DNA from: Gemmatimonadota bacterium
GTDB lineage: Bacteria; Gemmatimonadota; Gemmatimonadetes; Longimicrobiales; Gaopeijiaceae
Direction: 5' to 3'
DNA length: 42,086 nt
NCBI GenBank assembly: GCA_022340865.1
Contig: JAJDNC010000057.1
Span: 1 to 42,086 of the forward strand
Part shown: in pieces, positions 14,435 through 23,234 of the stretch
Layout: each line of letters opens with the position of its first letter
Numbering within the stretch: position 1 is the stretch's first letter
Position numbers and translations under genes: made by a program
Notes under the pieces: model-generated
What the model saw: only the letters and a program-made list of their open reading frames with translations
Told to the model about the DNA's origin: nothing
Databases searched by the model: none

Positions 14435-16483
14435 ATGGAAACGACTTCGGTCCGGCTCCGCCGGAAGATCCTCCGCTCCATGATCCTCATCCGGGCGTTC
14501 GAGGACCGGCTGACCGCCCTGGCCCGGGAGGGTGGCCGCCTCGCCGGCATCCAGATCCTCTCCGTCGGCCAGGAGGCCGGTGCGGCCGCTGTCCTGGCCC
14601 TGAGGGACGAGGACGTCCTGGTGAGCAACCACCGCAACCATGCCCACCTCCTGGCGCGGGGGACGGACCCGGAGGCCCTCATGGCGGAGATCATGGGAAA
14701 GGCCACCGGGGTGAACCGGGGCAAGTCCGGGACCCTGCACCTCATCGTGCCCGAGGTGAACGCCCTCATGACCTCCACGGTGGTGGGGGCGGGACCGCCC
14801 ATGGCGGTGGGAGCCGGCTTCGCCCAGCAGTACCGGGAGGAAGCGAGCATCACCGCCGTGTTCTTCGGCGACGGCGCCGCCGCCGAGGGAAGCGTGCACG
14901 AGGCCATGAACCTGGCCGGTGTCTGGAAGCTCCCCCTCTTCTTCGTCTGCGAGAACAACCGCTGGGCGGGTGCCCAGCGCCTGGAGGTCCACCTGGCCGG
15001 CGGGAGCGTCGCCGCCCGGGCGGTGTCCTACGGCATGCCCGCGGAGACGGTGGACGGCAACGACGCGGACGCCGTGTACGAGACCGCGGCGCGGCTGGTC
15101 GAGGGAATCCGGACGGGCGGAGGGCCCGCCCTGCTGGAGCTCCAGACCTACCGCATGCACGGTCACAGCGAGGCCGACCCCCAGCTCTATGTGGATCCCG
15201 ACGAGCTCGAGGCCTGGGCCTTGCGGGATCCCATCCAGCGGTACGTGGCGAGGCTGGTGGAGGAGGAGGTCCTGAGCGCCTCCGATGTTGACACGTTGCG
15301 CCGGGAGGCGACGAGAACGGTGGAGCAGGCGGTGGCCTTCGCGGAGCGGAGCCCCGAGCCCCTGCCCGAGGGTGCCCTGGAGGATGTCTGGAGCCGTCCC
15401 CTACGGCGGGCCCGGGAACCCCAGGAAGGCCGGAGGCCTCGGGGTACCCCGCGTGCTCCGGAAGCTCTCTCGGTGCCACGCCCCCCCAGCACCCCCGGCG
15501 GGGCCGGGCGTCGGCTCGTCGGGGGTCAGGCGGTGAACGAGGCCCTGGCGGTGGCCATGGAGCTGGACGAAGACGTGTTCCTGGCCGGGGAGGGGGTGGG
15601 CGTCTCCATCCATCCCAACCCCATGGGCCCCATCCACGGGCTCCTCCAGCGCTTCGGTTCCCGGCGGATCCGTGACACCCCGGTGAGCGAGGCCGCCATC
15701 GCCGGGCTGGGTGTGGGGGCCGCCACCCTGGGGCTCAAGCCCGTGGTGGAGGTCATGTTCTTTCCCTTCGTGACGCTGGCGTCGGATATGCTCGTCAACC
15801 ACGCCGCGAAGCTCCACTTCCTCAGCGGGGGAAGAACGTCGGTGCCCCTCACCGTGCGGGTGAAGGCCGGCATCGGCTTCCAGTCCGGATGCCAGCACTC
15901 CCACAATCTGGAGGCCTGGTTGGCCCACGCCCCGGGGCTGAAGGTGGTGTGGGGCTCGAACCCCGCGGACATGAAGGGGCTGCTCCTCAGCGCGATCTTC
16001 GACCCCGATCCGGTGGTGGTGGTGGAGGACCTGGGGCTCTACCGCGTGGAAGGCCACGTGCCGGAAGGCGACGTCCGGGTCCCCCTGGGCGAGGCCTCGG
16101 TGGCGAGGGCCGGGAACGATGTGACCGTGGCGGCCTACGGCGCCGCGGTTTCCACCGCTCTCCAGGCCGCCGACGCCCTGGAGCAGGAGGGCGTCAGCGT
16201 GGAGGTTCTGGACCTCCGGAGCCTGGTACCCCTGGACAGGGACGCCGTCTTCGCCTCGGTGACCCGCACGGGCCGCTTCGTGATGCTTCATGACGCCACG
16301 CGCTTCTGTGGGTTCGGGGCCGAGGTGGCGGCCATGGTAGCGGAGGAGGCCTTCGGGGAGCTGAAGGCGCCCGTGCGCAGGGTGGCCGCTCCCGACGCGC
16401 CGGTACCCTTCGCCGTCTCCCAGGAGCGGTTCCACAAGCCGGGCCCGGAGCGGGTGGTGGCCGCGGTGCGGTCGTTGCTCTGA
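14435..16483 (+). CDS. Fused E1 alpha-beta 2-oxoacid dehydrogenase
   Basis: 682 residues forming a single-chain thiamine-diphosphate dehydrogenase. The E1-alpha part (about 1-330) has the ThDP/Mg site starting at G145-D146-G147 and ending in ENN, plus RMHGHSEADP. After a Pro/Arg-rich linker, the E1-beta part (about 355-682) has GGQAVNEALA, DTPVSEAAIAGLGVG and the transketolase C-terminal domain (VEVLDLRSLVPLD). Such enzymes decarboxylate pyruvate, branched-chain 2-oxoacids or acetoin and pass the acyl group to an E2 lipoyl protein. No E2 or E3 gene lies nearby, so substrate cannot be assigned. The ATG has a good GGGAGG. The alpha-beta fusion is known in some lineages but less common than separate subunits. 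Confidence 0.9.
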   Translation: METTSVRLRRKILRSMILIRAFEDRLTALAREGGRLAGIQILSVGQEAGAAAVLALRDEDVLVSNHRNHAHLLARGTDPEALMAEIMGKATGVNRGKSGTLHLIVPEVNALMTSTVVGAGPPMAVGAGFAQQYREEASITAVFFGDGAAAEGSVHEAMNLAGVWKLPLFFVCENNRWAGAQRLEVHLAGGSVAARAVSYGMPAETVDGNDADAVYETAARLVEGIRTGGGPALLELQTYRMHGHSEADPQLYVDPDELEAWALRDPIQRYVARLVEEEVLSASDVDTLRREATRTVEQAVAFAERSPEPLPEGALEDVWSRPLRRAREPQEGRRPRGTPRAPEALSVPRPPSTPGGAGRRLVGGQAVNEALAVAMELDEDVFLAGEGVGVSIHPNPMGPIHGLLQRFGSRRIRDTPVSEAAIAGLGVGAATLGLKPVVEVMFFPFVTLASDMLVNHAAKLHFLSGGRTSVPLTVRVKAGIGFQSGCQHSHNLEAWLAHAPGLKVVWGSNPADMKGLLLSAIFDPDPVVVVEDLGLYRVEGHVPEGDVRVPLGEASVARAGNDVTVAAYGAAVSTALQAADALEQEGVSVEVLDLRSLVPLDRDAVFASVTRTGRFVMLHDATRFCGFGAEVAAMVAEEAFGELKAPVRRVAAPDAPVPFAVSQERFHKPGPERVVAAVRSLL

Positions 16484-16509
16484 GGCGCGCACGGGACGGG
16501 GAATGCTCC

Positions 16510-16554
16510 ATGGTCGACGTCGTCGACGGGGTATCCGCCCGTCTCCTGGACCAT
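16510..16554 (+). terminator. Nested stem-loop after the E1 gene
   Basis: Outer arms ATGGTC / GACCAT (16510-16515, 16549-16554) enclose inner arms GACGGG / CCCGTC (16525-16530, 16538-16543). It lies 27 bp past the E1 stop, but no U-tract follows, so it may terminate poorly or protect the 3' end. Confidence 0.4.
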
Positions 16555-16752
16555 TGACACATTCCACCACCCCCATCAGCTTACTTGCCCTTGGGAGTCG
16601 CGTCCCGGTGCAAGTGGAAGCCTACCCGCCCCGCGGGGGATTCCAGGTCGGTCCCGGAAGGGCCGGCAAGTGCCATCGGAGGCGCGATTTTTTCATGTCC
16701 ATGCCCCGGCCGACACCGGGGCCACGATGACGCATACAGCGCGGAGGACCGC

Positions 16753-16917
16753 ATGACGAACCGGGCAAAGGAGCTCAGGCGAGACCCCTTCTGGGGGTCG
16801 TATCGCCCGCGTTCCGTTCCCCTGATCGGGAGCGGTGCCGGGAATGCGCATCGGCTTCCCGCATGCGTGCGGGGACCGGTGCAGCGCGACGCATGCGGAG
16901 GGGACATCGTGCCATAG
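16753..16917 (+). CDS. Possible small protein, unknown
   Basis: A 54-codon open frame starting ATG-ACG-AAC with GGAGG 5 bp upstream and ending 31 bp before the strong hairpin at 16949-16983. The product would be basic, without a membrane segment or recognisable domain (begins MTNRAKELRRDPFWGSY). The positive evidence is the ribosome binding site and the terminator-like hairpin behind it. The codons also cover palindromic DNA at 16859-16898, which argues for an RNA role instead. Treat as tentative. Confidence 0.25.
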   Translation: MTNRAKELRRDPFWGSYRPRSVPLIGSGAGNAHRLPACVRGPVQRDACGGDIVP

Positions 16918-16948
16918 CGCGGTCCTCCTCCCTCGGAGGCGGCTCGTG

Positions 16949-16983
16949 GAGCGCCCCACCTGCGTCGTGCGGGTGGGGCGCTC
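16949..16983 (+). terminator. Strong 12-bp terminator-like hairpin
   Basis: Perfect stem GAGCGCCCCACC / GGTGGGGCGCTC with an 11-nt loop, followed by GTCGTTT. It looks like an intrinsic terminator with a poor U-tract. It implies a transcript reading into it from about 16700, since the E1 gene has its own hairpin at 16510. Confidence 0.55.
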
Positions 16984-17129
16984 GTCGTTTCGGCCGGCGT
17001 CCCGCGACAGACGATGAGACAGAAACCATGGGCCCGCCGGTGGCGGCGGTGTCGCGGAACGACGGACGACGCGACTCCCGATCCGTGACGCCCCGCCCCG
17101 GAGGTTGCCCGCCGACCGAGGATAGAACC

Positions 17130-17621
17130 ATGGTCCGGAACCGGATCGAGGAGCTCCTCCGCGACCCGTCGCTGGAGGAGCCGTCGCTGGACTACCACGA
17201 GGTCCGCCTGCCGTGGCGGGCATTCGTGGTACGCCGCGAGGTTGCCGAGCGCCTGATGGAAGCGATCCTCGGGTTCGAGCGTCCCGAGTGGATGCGCGTC
17301 GAGACGATCACGGGATCGGTGGTCTTCCTCCGGACCGCCGACGTGATCTACGTCCAGGAGTGGACGAAGGCTCAGCGCGCGTCGGAGCGCCGCTTCTGGA
17401 AGGCGATCGAGGAAGAGGAGAACAAGGAGAAGGCGACCGAGCAAGAGGAGGAGAAGAGCAAGGAGAAGGACACCGAGGCCGCCGCACCCGCCGCCGCCGA
17501 GACGCGCACCGGAGCGGGCGTACCCGAACGGCCGGACGCGGTGAGGGCAGCGCTGGCCAAGCTGGCGACCGCCCTGTGGGTGGCCGTAATGCTCATCGCC
17601 TGGCTTCTCCTCCTCCGGTGA
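17130..17621 (+). CDS. Hypothetical tail-anchored protein with charged low-complexity segment
   Basis: 163 residues. The first ~90 form a compact soluble region (DYHEVRLPWRAFVVRREVAERL, then TGSVVFLRTADVIYVQEW, quoted in parts) that I do not recognise. About residues 93-115 are an almost pure Glu/Lys stretch likely to be helical or coiled-coil, then an Ala-rich linker, then a single C-terminal hydrophobic segment (ALWVAVMLIAWLLLLR). This topology, cytoplasmic domain plus C-terminal anchor, is typical of tail-anchored proteins. The ATG at 17130 is the first start at the change to protein-like codon use. No strong ribosome binding site is visible. Its neighbours give no functional hint. Confidence 0.6.
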   Translation: MVRNRIEELLRDPSLEEPSLDYHEVRLPWRAFVVRREVAERLMEAILGFERPEWMRVETITGSVVFLRTADVIYVQEWTKAQRASERRFWKAIEEEENKEKATEQEEEKSKEKDTEAAAPAAAETRTGAGVPERPDAVRAALAKLATALWVAVMLIAWLLLLR

Positions 17622-17771
17622 GGCACGATGCGTGTCTCGCCGTGGGCCGCTCCCGGCCCGGCACCCCGAACCGGGTGCCGGGTCGGGGCGGATCCGCAGC
17701 GCCGGGCAGGCAGGCGGCAGGACCCCACAACCTCCACTGTGCTTGCGCACCACCCCCGGCCCGACAATTAT

Positions 17772-17802
17772 GTTGACGTTGTATACATATCATGGCGTCA
17801 AC
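17772..17802 (+). promoter_or_regulatory. Inverted repeat and AT-rich promoter region before the PadR gene
   Basis: GTTGACG (17772-17778) and CGTCAAC (17796-17802) flank a 17-bp AT-rich centre that contains the palindrome TGTATACA. ATGT and ACAT half-sites, typical of PadR operators, are also present (17770-17773, 17785-17788). It lies 34 bp upstream of the PadR start, so autoregulation is likely. Confidence 0.6.
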
Positions 17803-17836
17803 GCCGCCGCTCGGAGGCGTGCTCTACGGGAGGCGC

Positions 17837-18169
17837 ATGTCACATCAGGGCCTGGGTGAGTTCGAGCAGATGGTGCTTCTCGCGGTCCTGCACCTGGAAG
17901 GCGAGGTGTACGGCGTGCGGATCGTCGACGAGATCGAGAGGCGCACGGAGCGGTCCGTGTCCCGGGCGGCCGTCTACGTGACGCTCCGACGCCTGGAGAA
18001 GAAGGGCCTCCTTTCGTCGTGGATGAGCGGGCCGGTCTCCGGGAGGGGAGGAAAGCGCAGGCGCTGCGTTCGGGTCGAGGCGGAGGGAGAGCGGCTCCTC
18101 CGGGAGTCGCGGCGGGTGATGAACCAGATGTGGACGGGTCTGGATCCCGCCATGGAAGACACGCGGTGA
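17837..18169 (+). CDS. PadR-family transcriptional regulator
   Basis: 110 residues forming the PadR winged helix: LGEFEQMVLLAVLHLEGEVYG, recognition region (RTERSVSRAAVYVTLRRLEKKGLL, quoted in parts) and a basic wing (GRGGKRRRCVRV). The ATG at 17837 gives the family-typical N terminus and has GGGAGG just upstream. A longer reading from 17792 would add 15 atypical residues inside the operator region. The stop overlaps the next start by 4 bp (GTGA), coupling it to an ADOP permease. PadR-ADOP pairs are very common in Acidobacteriota and Gemmatimonadota. It probably represses this pair; the inducer is unknown. Confidence 0.9.
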   Translation: MSHQGLGEFEQMVLLAVLHLEGEVYGVRIVDEIERRTERSVSRAAVYVTLRRLEKKGLLSSWMSGPVSGRGGKRRRCVRVEAEGERLLRESRRVMNQMWTGLDPAMEDTR

Positions 18170-20928
18170 GAACGGCCCCGGAGCCCCCACGGTACGCGCG
18201 GCTGCTCCTGGAGCTGGCCCTGCCCGCCGACGACCGGGAGCCCGTCACGGGTGACCTCCTCGAGGTCTTCCTCTCGAAGTGCTCGGCCCGGGGACGCGTG
18301 CGGGCACGGGTGTGGTACTGGGGCCAGGCGTTGTCGTTTTCGGGCCGGTTCCTCAGGGAGCGATGGCGCGAGCGAGGAGAGCGGGACGCAGTCGGTGCGC
18401 ACGTGGGTCCGGGTCCCGGGAACGACGCATGGCCGGGCCGCGATCGCGTGCGAACACACGAGGACAGGAGGTGGGACGTGGGACGGATGCTGGAGGCCCT
18501 CGCGAGGGACCTGATGCACGCTGCGCGGAACCTGCGCCGCGCGCCGGGATTCACGGCGGTGACCGTAGTGACCCTCGCGCTGGCCATCGGCGCGAACACC
18601 GCGATCTTCAGCGTTGTCGACACGGTGCTCCTGAAGCCCCTTCCCTTCCCCCACCCCGACCGCCTCGTCTCCATCCGCGGGTCCGCGCCGGGCTCGGACC
18701 TCCCGCCGGAGTTCGGTTCGGGCACGGAGATGTACGTCGAGTATCGGGAGCAGTCGACGAAGCTCGAGAACCTCGCGTTCTATCAGATCGCGCAGACCAA
18801 CGTGCGATCTGGGGATCACGTGGAGCATCTCTTCGTGTCCTCGGCCTCGCCTTCGTTCTTCGCGACCCTCGGCGTGAAGCCCGTCGTCGGCCGGCTCCCC
18901 TCGGCCGACGACAAAGAAGGCACCGTCATGGTGCTCAGCCACTGGCTGTGGATGGACTGGTTCGGCGGAGACCCCTCCGTCGTCGGAAGCACGATGGAGG
19001 TCGCCGGCGCACTTCGCACCGTCATCGGCGTGATGGGTCCCGACCTCCGATTCCCCGAGGAGCGGACCTCCCTCTGGATCCTGGATGAGCCGACTCCGCC
19101 GATCCGCCCGGGAGGATTCGGCCTGAACCTGGTGGGTCGCCTGGCGCCGGGGGCGAGTCAGGCGTCCCTCACGGCGGAGCTCGCGGGGCTGGCGAAGCGC
19201 CTCCCGGAGCGGTTCGGCGGCGGGCCGCGGTACGCGAGCATCATCCGGCAGTATCGACCCGTCGTGCGCTCCCTGAAGGATCAGCTCGTCGGCGACATCG
19301 AGGGTCCCCTCTGGATCCTCCTGGGCACCGTCGGCGTCGTGCTCCTCATCGCGTGCGCGAACGTGGCGAACCTGCTCATCGTGCGGGCGGAGAGCAGGAG
19401 GCGGGACCTGGCCGTACGCCGTGCCCTGGGAGCCGGCCGCACGGGACTCGTCCGGGCGCAGATGGCCGAAGCCCTCATCCTCGCGGCTCTCGGGGGCGTC
19501 GGCGGTGCGCTCCTCGCCTGGGGCGGCGTGCCGCTGCTGGTGCACGCGGCGCCCCAGAGCATCCCCGGCCTCGGCTCCGCCGGCCTGGATGCGACGGTCC
19601 TCCTCTTCACGGCCGCCCTCGCCGTCGCGGCCGCGCTGGCGGCGGGCCTTCTCCCGGCCATCCGCTTCTCGAACCCCGGCCTCGTCGGCGGCCTGCGCGA
19701 GTCGGATCCCACCGGATCCAGACGCACCCACCTGACGCGTGACGTGCTGGTGGTGGTACAGACCGCCGCGGCGCTGGTGCTCCTGGTCTCGTCGGGGCTC
19801 CTGCTGCAGAGCTTCCGGGCGCTCACCCACGTGGACCCGGGCTACGACACCAAGGACATCTTCACCTTCCAGATGGCGCCCGACTTCCGGAAGCGCGGGA
19901 TCAACGACGGACCGACCGTCGCGCGCTTCCAGTACACGTTCATGGACAGCCTGGCCGCCTTGCCGGGGGTGGAGTCCGTGGGGCTGGTGAACACCCTGCC
20001 CCTGGACGAAGGAGCCGGCATGGCCCGGTTCGCCTCGGAGAAGACGGCCGCGAGCGAGGCCGTCGAGCCGCTCCTCCACTACGCGCCCGTGGGAGGAGAT
20101 TACTTCCAGACCATGGGCATCTCCCTCCTGGAGGGCCGTCACTTCGAGCGCAGCGACCAGGTGCCGGCGGAGGTGGAGGCCATGGTGAGCCGGTCGGCGG
20201 GACAGATCCTCTGGCCGGGTGAGGACCCCCTCGACAAGCGCCTGCGCCTGGCCGCGGACAGCACGTCCCCGCACTGGCTCCGCGTGGTGGGAGTGGTGGA
20301 GGACATCATGCTGCGGGACTTCCGCGAGCCGAAGCCGGACCCCATGGTCTACATCCCCATGGTGGGGTGGTCCGCCCGGGCCTGGTCCGTCCCCGGGCCG
20401 GCTTACGTGGTGAAGACGCCCCGGGCGGAGTCCATCGCCCCCGAGATCCGTGAGCTCATCCACAAGGTGGTGCCCGACGCGCCGATGTACAGGATCTTCA
20501 CGATGGCCGGGCTCGCCGACCGCTCCCACGCGCGACTCTCGTTCACCATGCTGACGTTGCTCATCGCGGCGAGCCTGGCCCTGATCCTCGGTGCCGTCGG
20601 GCTCTACGGCGTCCTCTCGTACGTGGTGGCCCAGCGCACCCGCGAGATCGGCATCCGCATGGCGCTCGGCGCACAGGCGCGTCAGCTGCGCAAGATGGTG
20701 GTCGCCCGGGGCGGCGGCGTCACCCTCATCGGCGTCGCGGTGGGCGTAGGCCTAGCGCTGTTCACCACACGCATCCTCGGGAGCCTGCTGTTCGGAGTCA
20801 GGGCCATCGACGTGCCGACGTTCGTGGCCATGTCGGGGGTGATGCTCAGCGTCGCGCTCCTGGCCAGCTACATGCCGGCCCGCAAGGCTTCCTCGGTGGA
20901 TCCGATCCGATCGCTGAGAGCCGAGTAG
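18166..20928 (+). CDS. ADOP-type ABC transporter permease (FtsX/MacB family)
   Basis: 920 residues. Residues 8-65 are the soluble 'permease prefix' domain typical of Acidobacterial Duplicated Orphan Permeases (RLLLELALPADDREPVTGDL, then ARVWYWGQAL). TM1 is near 129-152, followed by a MacB-like periplasmic domain, a three-helix FtsX block, a second periplasmic domain and a final FtsX block ending at the C terminus (ASYMPARKASSVDPIRSLRAE, quoted in parts). No ATPase gene is adjacent, the usual ADOP situation. The start is GTG at 18166 in a 4-bp overlap with padR; the earlier in-frame start at 18019 lies inside padR and is rejected. The substrate is unknown; MacB relatives export peptides or antibiotics or act in envelope remodelling. 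Confidence 0.93.
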   Translation: MRTAPEPPRYARLLLELALPADDREPVTGDLLEVFLSKCSARGRVRARVWYWGQALSFSGRFLRERWRERGERDAVGAHVGPGPGNDAWPGRDRVRTHEDRRWDVGRMLEALARDLMHAARNLRRAPGFTAVTVVTLALAIGANTAIFSVVDTVLLKPLPFPHPDRLVSIRGSAPGSDLPPEFGSGTEMYVEYREQSTKLENLAFYQIAQTNVRSGDHVEHLFVSSASPSFFATLGVKPVVGRLPSADDKEGTVMVLSHWLWMDWFGGDPSVVGSTMEVAGALRTVIGVMGPDLRFPEERTSLWILDEPTPPIRPGGFGLNLVGRLAPGASQASLTAELAGLAKRLPERFGGGPRYASIIRQYRPVVRSLKDQLVGDIEGPLWILLGTVGVVLLIACANVANLLIVRAESRRRDLAVRRALGAGRTGLVRAQMAEALILAALGGVGGALLAWGGVPLLVHAAPQSIPGLGSAGLDATVLLFTAALAVAAALAAGLLPAIRFSNPGLVGGLRESDPTGSRRTHLTRDVLVVVQTAAALVLLVSSGLLLQSFRALTHVDPGYDTKDIFTFQMAPDFRKRGINDGPTVARFQYTFMDSLAALPGVESVGLVNTLPLDEGAGMARFASEKTAASEAVEPLLHYAPVGGDYFQTMGISLLEGRHFERSDQVPAEVEAMVSRSAGQILWPGEDPLDKRLRLAADSTSPHWLRVVGVVEDIMLRDFREPKPDPMVYIPMVGWSARAWSVPGPAYVVKTPRAESIAPEIRELIHKVVPDAPMYRIFTMAGLADRSHARLSFTMLTLLIAASLALILGAVGLYGVLSYVVAQRTREIGIRMALGAQARQLRKMVVARGGGVTLIGVAVGVGLALFTTRILGSLLFGVRAIDVPTFVAMSGVMLSVALLASYMPARKASSVDPIRSLRAE

Positions 20929-21001
20929 CAAGGGGGCGCCGGCCGCTGGCCAACCCCACCGAGGTAGCCGCGGCTCATTGCGGCGCGACCGTCACAGGTC
21001 C

Positions 21002-22915
21002 TCACAGGTCATGGGACACCCTGGGAGGCCAGGCGGCCCTCAGGGCGTTCAACACGGCGAGGACGTCGATGACCTCCTGGGCCAGGGCTCCGTTCACCGG
21101 GCTCAGGTGACCAGCCGCCGCGAACCCCATGCCGACGACGCTCAGCGCCATGCCCCCCACCGCGCTCTGGAGCGCGATGCGGCGCATGCGGGCGCTGATG
21201 TGCATGAACTCGTCCACCTTCTCGAGGGAGTTGCCCATGACCACCACCCCGGCGGCTTCCGCGGTGACGTCGCTGTTCTCGCCGATGGCCATGCCCACCG
21301 TGGCGGCCATCATCGCCGGAGCATCGTTGATCCCGTCCCCCACGAAGAGCGTCCTGGCGGCGGCGGTCTCCCGGCGGACGATGGCCAGCTTCTCCTCCGG
21401 ACTCGTCTGGGCGTGGATCTCGGTGATGCCCACCTCCTCCGCGAGGTAGCGGACCTCCGACTCGCGATCCCCGGACACGATCATCACCCGGTCGATCCGG
21501 TGCTTCGGTCGCAGGTGGCTCACGAAGGAACGGCTCTCCACCCTTGGCGTATCACGGAACCGCAATGTAGACGCATAGCGACCGTCGATGACCACCGAGC
21601 ACTCGAGCCCACCGGCGGCCGGGGGCAGGTGCTGGATGCCCGGGGGCTCCTGCGCCTGGAGCGCGGCGCGGCTCGTGACGTGCACGCGCCGTCCGGCGGC
21701 GACTCCACGCAGGCCCTGCCCGGGCGCCTCGTGCACCTCCGTGGCTTCGGGAACCCGGAGCCCGTCCTTCTTCGCGGCCGAGACGATGGCCCGGGCCAGG
21801 GGGTGCTTCGAGTAGCGCTCCACGCTCGCCACCAGCGTGAGGACGTCCTCCTGGGCGAAGCCCGGCGCGACGAGCTGCTCGGTGAGCTCCGGTGCGCCGT
21901 AGGTCAGAGTCCCGGTCTTGTCGAAGATGGCGGTGCGACACCCGGCGATCTGCTCGAGGACGACGGGGCTCTTCACGATGATGGCCCTGCGGGCGCACAG
22001 GGAGATCGAGCCGATGATGGCGATGGGTATGCCCAGGAGGAGCGGGCACGGCGTGGCGATCACCAGCACCGCCAGGAACCGGACCGACGCCCCGCTGGCG
22101 GCCCACGCCGCGAAGGCGATGGTCAGCGCCACGGGGGTATAGAGGGCGCCCAGGCGGTCCCCCAGGCGCCGCATCTGCGGCCGGCTGGCCTCCGACTCCC
22201 TCATCACCTCCATGATCTTCGCGTACCGGGAGTCGGCAGCCCGGTTGGTGGCCCGGATGGTCAGGGCCGCGTGCCCGTTGATGGCTCCCGAGATCACGGC
22301 CGAGCCGGAGGTCTTGGTCATCTGGAAGGGCTCGCCCGTCAGGTACGACTCGTCCATCACGCCGTGCCCGTCGATGACCACGCCGTCCACCGGGCAGATC
22401 TCGTGCGGGTGGATCACCAGCGTATCGCCCACCTCGATGTCCTCCAGCGCCACGTCCTCCATGACCTCCCCCTGCCTCCGGTGGGCGATGGAGGGAAGTC
22501 GCTTGGCCAGCGCCGCCAGCACCGAAGAGGCGCTGCGCAGCGCATACCGCTCCAGGGCTTCGCCGCCGGCGAGCATCAGGACGATGATGGAGCCCGCCAG
22601 GTACTCACCCAGGAGGACGGACGTGACGATGGAGATGCCGCCCAGCAGGTCGGAGCCGAACTCCCCTCTCAGCAGCTTTCCCAGCAGGTCGTAGACCAGC
22701 GGCAGGCCGAGCAGCAGCGTGGCGTACAGGGGGATCATGCCGGCGTGCGGCGTGGCCCGGACGCCGAAACGGAGCACCAGGTGGAGGAGGATGGCCACCA
22801 GCGCGAGCACGGCGATGATCGTGGTCCTGTGTTGCCACAGCACCGCCGGCGACGACCCCGTCCGTCCGCGGGCGGCCTCTTTCCCCCGGGTCGACTCCGT
22901 GAGCGAGCCGCTCAT
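21002..22915 (-). CDS. Heavy-metal P1B-type ATPase with TPC motif
   Basis: 637 residues, a metal-exporting P-type ATPase. Motifs in order: SYLTGEP (actuator), [11 protein letters not shown] in TM4 with C290, phosphorylation site D332 in DKTGTLT, the P1B-specific HP (SKHPLARA), and [11 protein letters not shown]. The intramembrane metal site reads T-P-C rather than the CPC of Cu+/Zn2+ pumps, so the metal is not the obvious copper or zinc; Ni, Co or Fe are possible. There is no N-terminal HMA or His-rich metal-binding domain, only a short basic tail. It is convergent with the ADOP gene (73 bp) and divergent from the riboswitch operon. No metal regulator gene is adjacent. Confidence 0.92.
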   Translation of the reverse strand: MSGSLTESTRGKEAARGRTGSSPAVLWQHRTTIIAVLALVAILLHLVLRFGVRATPHAGMIPLYATLLLGLPLVYDLLGKLLRGEFGSDLLGGISIVTSVLLGEYLAGSIIVLMLAGGEALERYALRSASSVLAALAKRLPSIAHRRQGEVMEDVALEDIEVGDTLVIHPHEICPVDGVVIDGHGVMDESYLTGEPFQMTKTSGSAVISGAINGHAALTIRATNRAADSRYAKIMEVMRESEASRPQMRRLGDRLGALYTPVALTIAFAAWAASGASVRFLAVLVIATPCPLLLGIPIAIIGSISLCARRAIIVKSPVVLEQIAGCRTAIFDKTGTLTYGAPELTEQLVAPGFAQEDVLTLVASVERYSKHPLARAIVSAAKKDGLRVPEATEVHEAPGQGLRGVAAGRRVHVTSRAALQAQEPPGIQHLPPAAGGLECSVVIDGRYASTLRFRDTPRVESRSFVSHLRPKHRIDRVMIVSGDRESEVRYLAEEVGITEIHAQTSPEEKLAIVRRETAAARTLFVGDGINDAPAMMAATVGMAIGENSDVTAEAAGVVVMGNSLEKVDEFMHISARMRRIALQSAVGGMALSVVGMGFAAAGHLSPVNGALAQEVIDVLAVLNALRAAWPPRVSHDL

Positions 22916-23179
22916 CCGGTATCACCCCGGCGGTGGATTTCGAGCAAGCGGCACAGGTGCGTACGATCCTCCGTTCGGTCGACCGCTGGAAGGTCAGCGC
23001 TCGTCGTCAACCAAGACGGTAGAGGGGTGACGGTGGATCTACAAGCGTACCCCGACAGGTCGTGCCCGGACCCTGCAAAGTCTTCCGGGTGGCAGACCGT
23101 GCCGTCGTCGCAACCGGGCGCGTAACGGCAGGGAGCGCCTCGGCTGTCTCCGGGCCCCATTCGCGCGGAAGGACAGGGC

Positions 23180-23195
23180 TGGCCCGCGTCTTGCA
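23180..23195 (+). promoter_or_regulatory. Sigma-54-like promoter
   Basis: TGGCCCGCGTCTTGCA matches the sigma-54 -24/-12 pattern, with GG (23181-23182) and GC (23193-23194) exactly 10 bp apart and TTGCA complete. Only two of the consensus positions differ. It would start transcription near 23206, about 30 nt before the riboswitch P1 stem, which is a sensible leader. In GC-rich DNA chance matches occur, so this is suggestive. Confidence 0.45.
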
Positions 23196-23234
23196 CGAAT
23201 ATCCGGCGACACCGTCCCCCGGGGGGTGGACGGA

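Larger units (their letters stand above)
16484..17129. other. 646-bp structured intergenic region
   Basis: No well-supported large gene. It contains several inverted repeats: 16510-16554 (nested), ACTTGC/GCAAGT at 16583-16615, GACCCC/GGGGTC near 16783-16799, CCGCATGCGT/ACGCATGCGG at 16859-16898, and the 12-bp hairpin at 16949-16983. A T6 run sits at 16688-16693. A small ORF at 16753-16917 has a ribosome binding site. The density of stems suggests structured RNA, but I recognise no known class. Confidence 0.45.

Noticed and set aside
16581..16675. A 31-codon minus-strand frame (begins MALAGPSGTDLESP)
   Set aside because: Protein-like by eye, but it overlaps inverted repeats, has no clear ribosome binding site and matches no family I know.
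18019..18165. Extended N terminus of the ADOP permease
   Set aside because: This part lies inside padR and lacks permease similarity; the GTG in the 4-bp overlap gives the normal family start.
20975..21012. Short direct repeat TCACAGGTC twice near the end of the P1B ATPase gene
   Set aside because: Two 9-bp copies partly inside the coding end, without flanking mobile-element features; likely chance.
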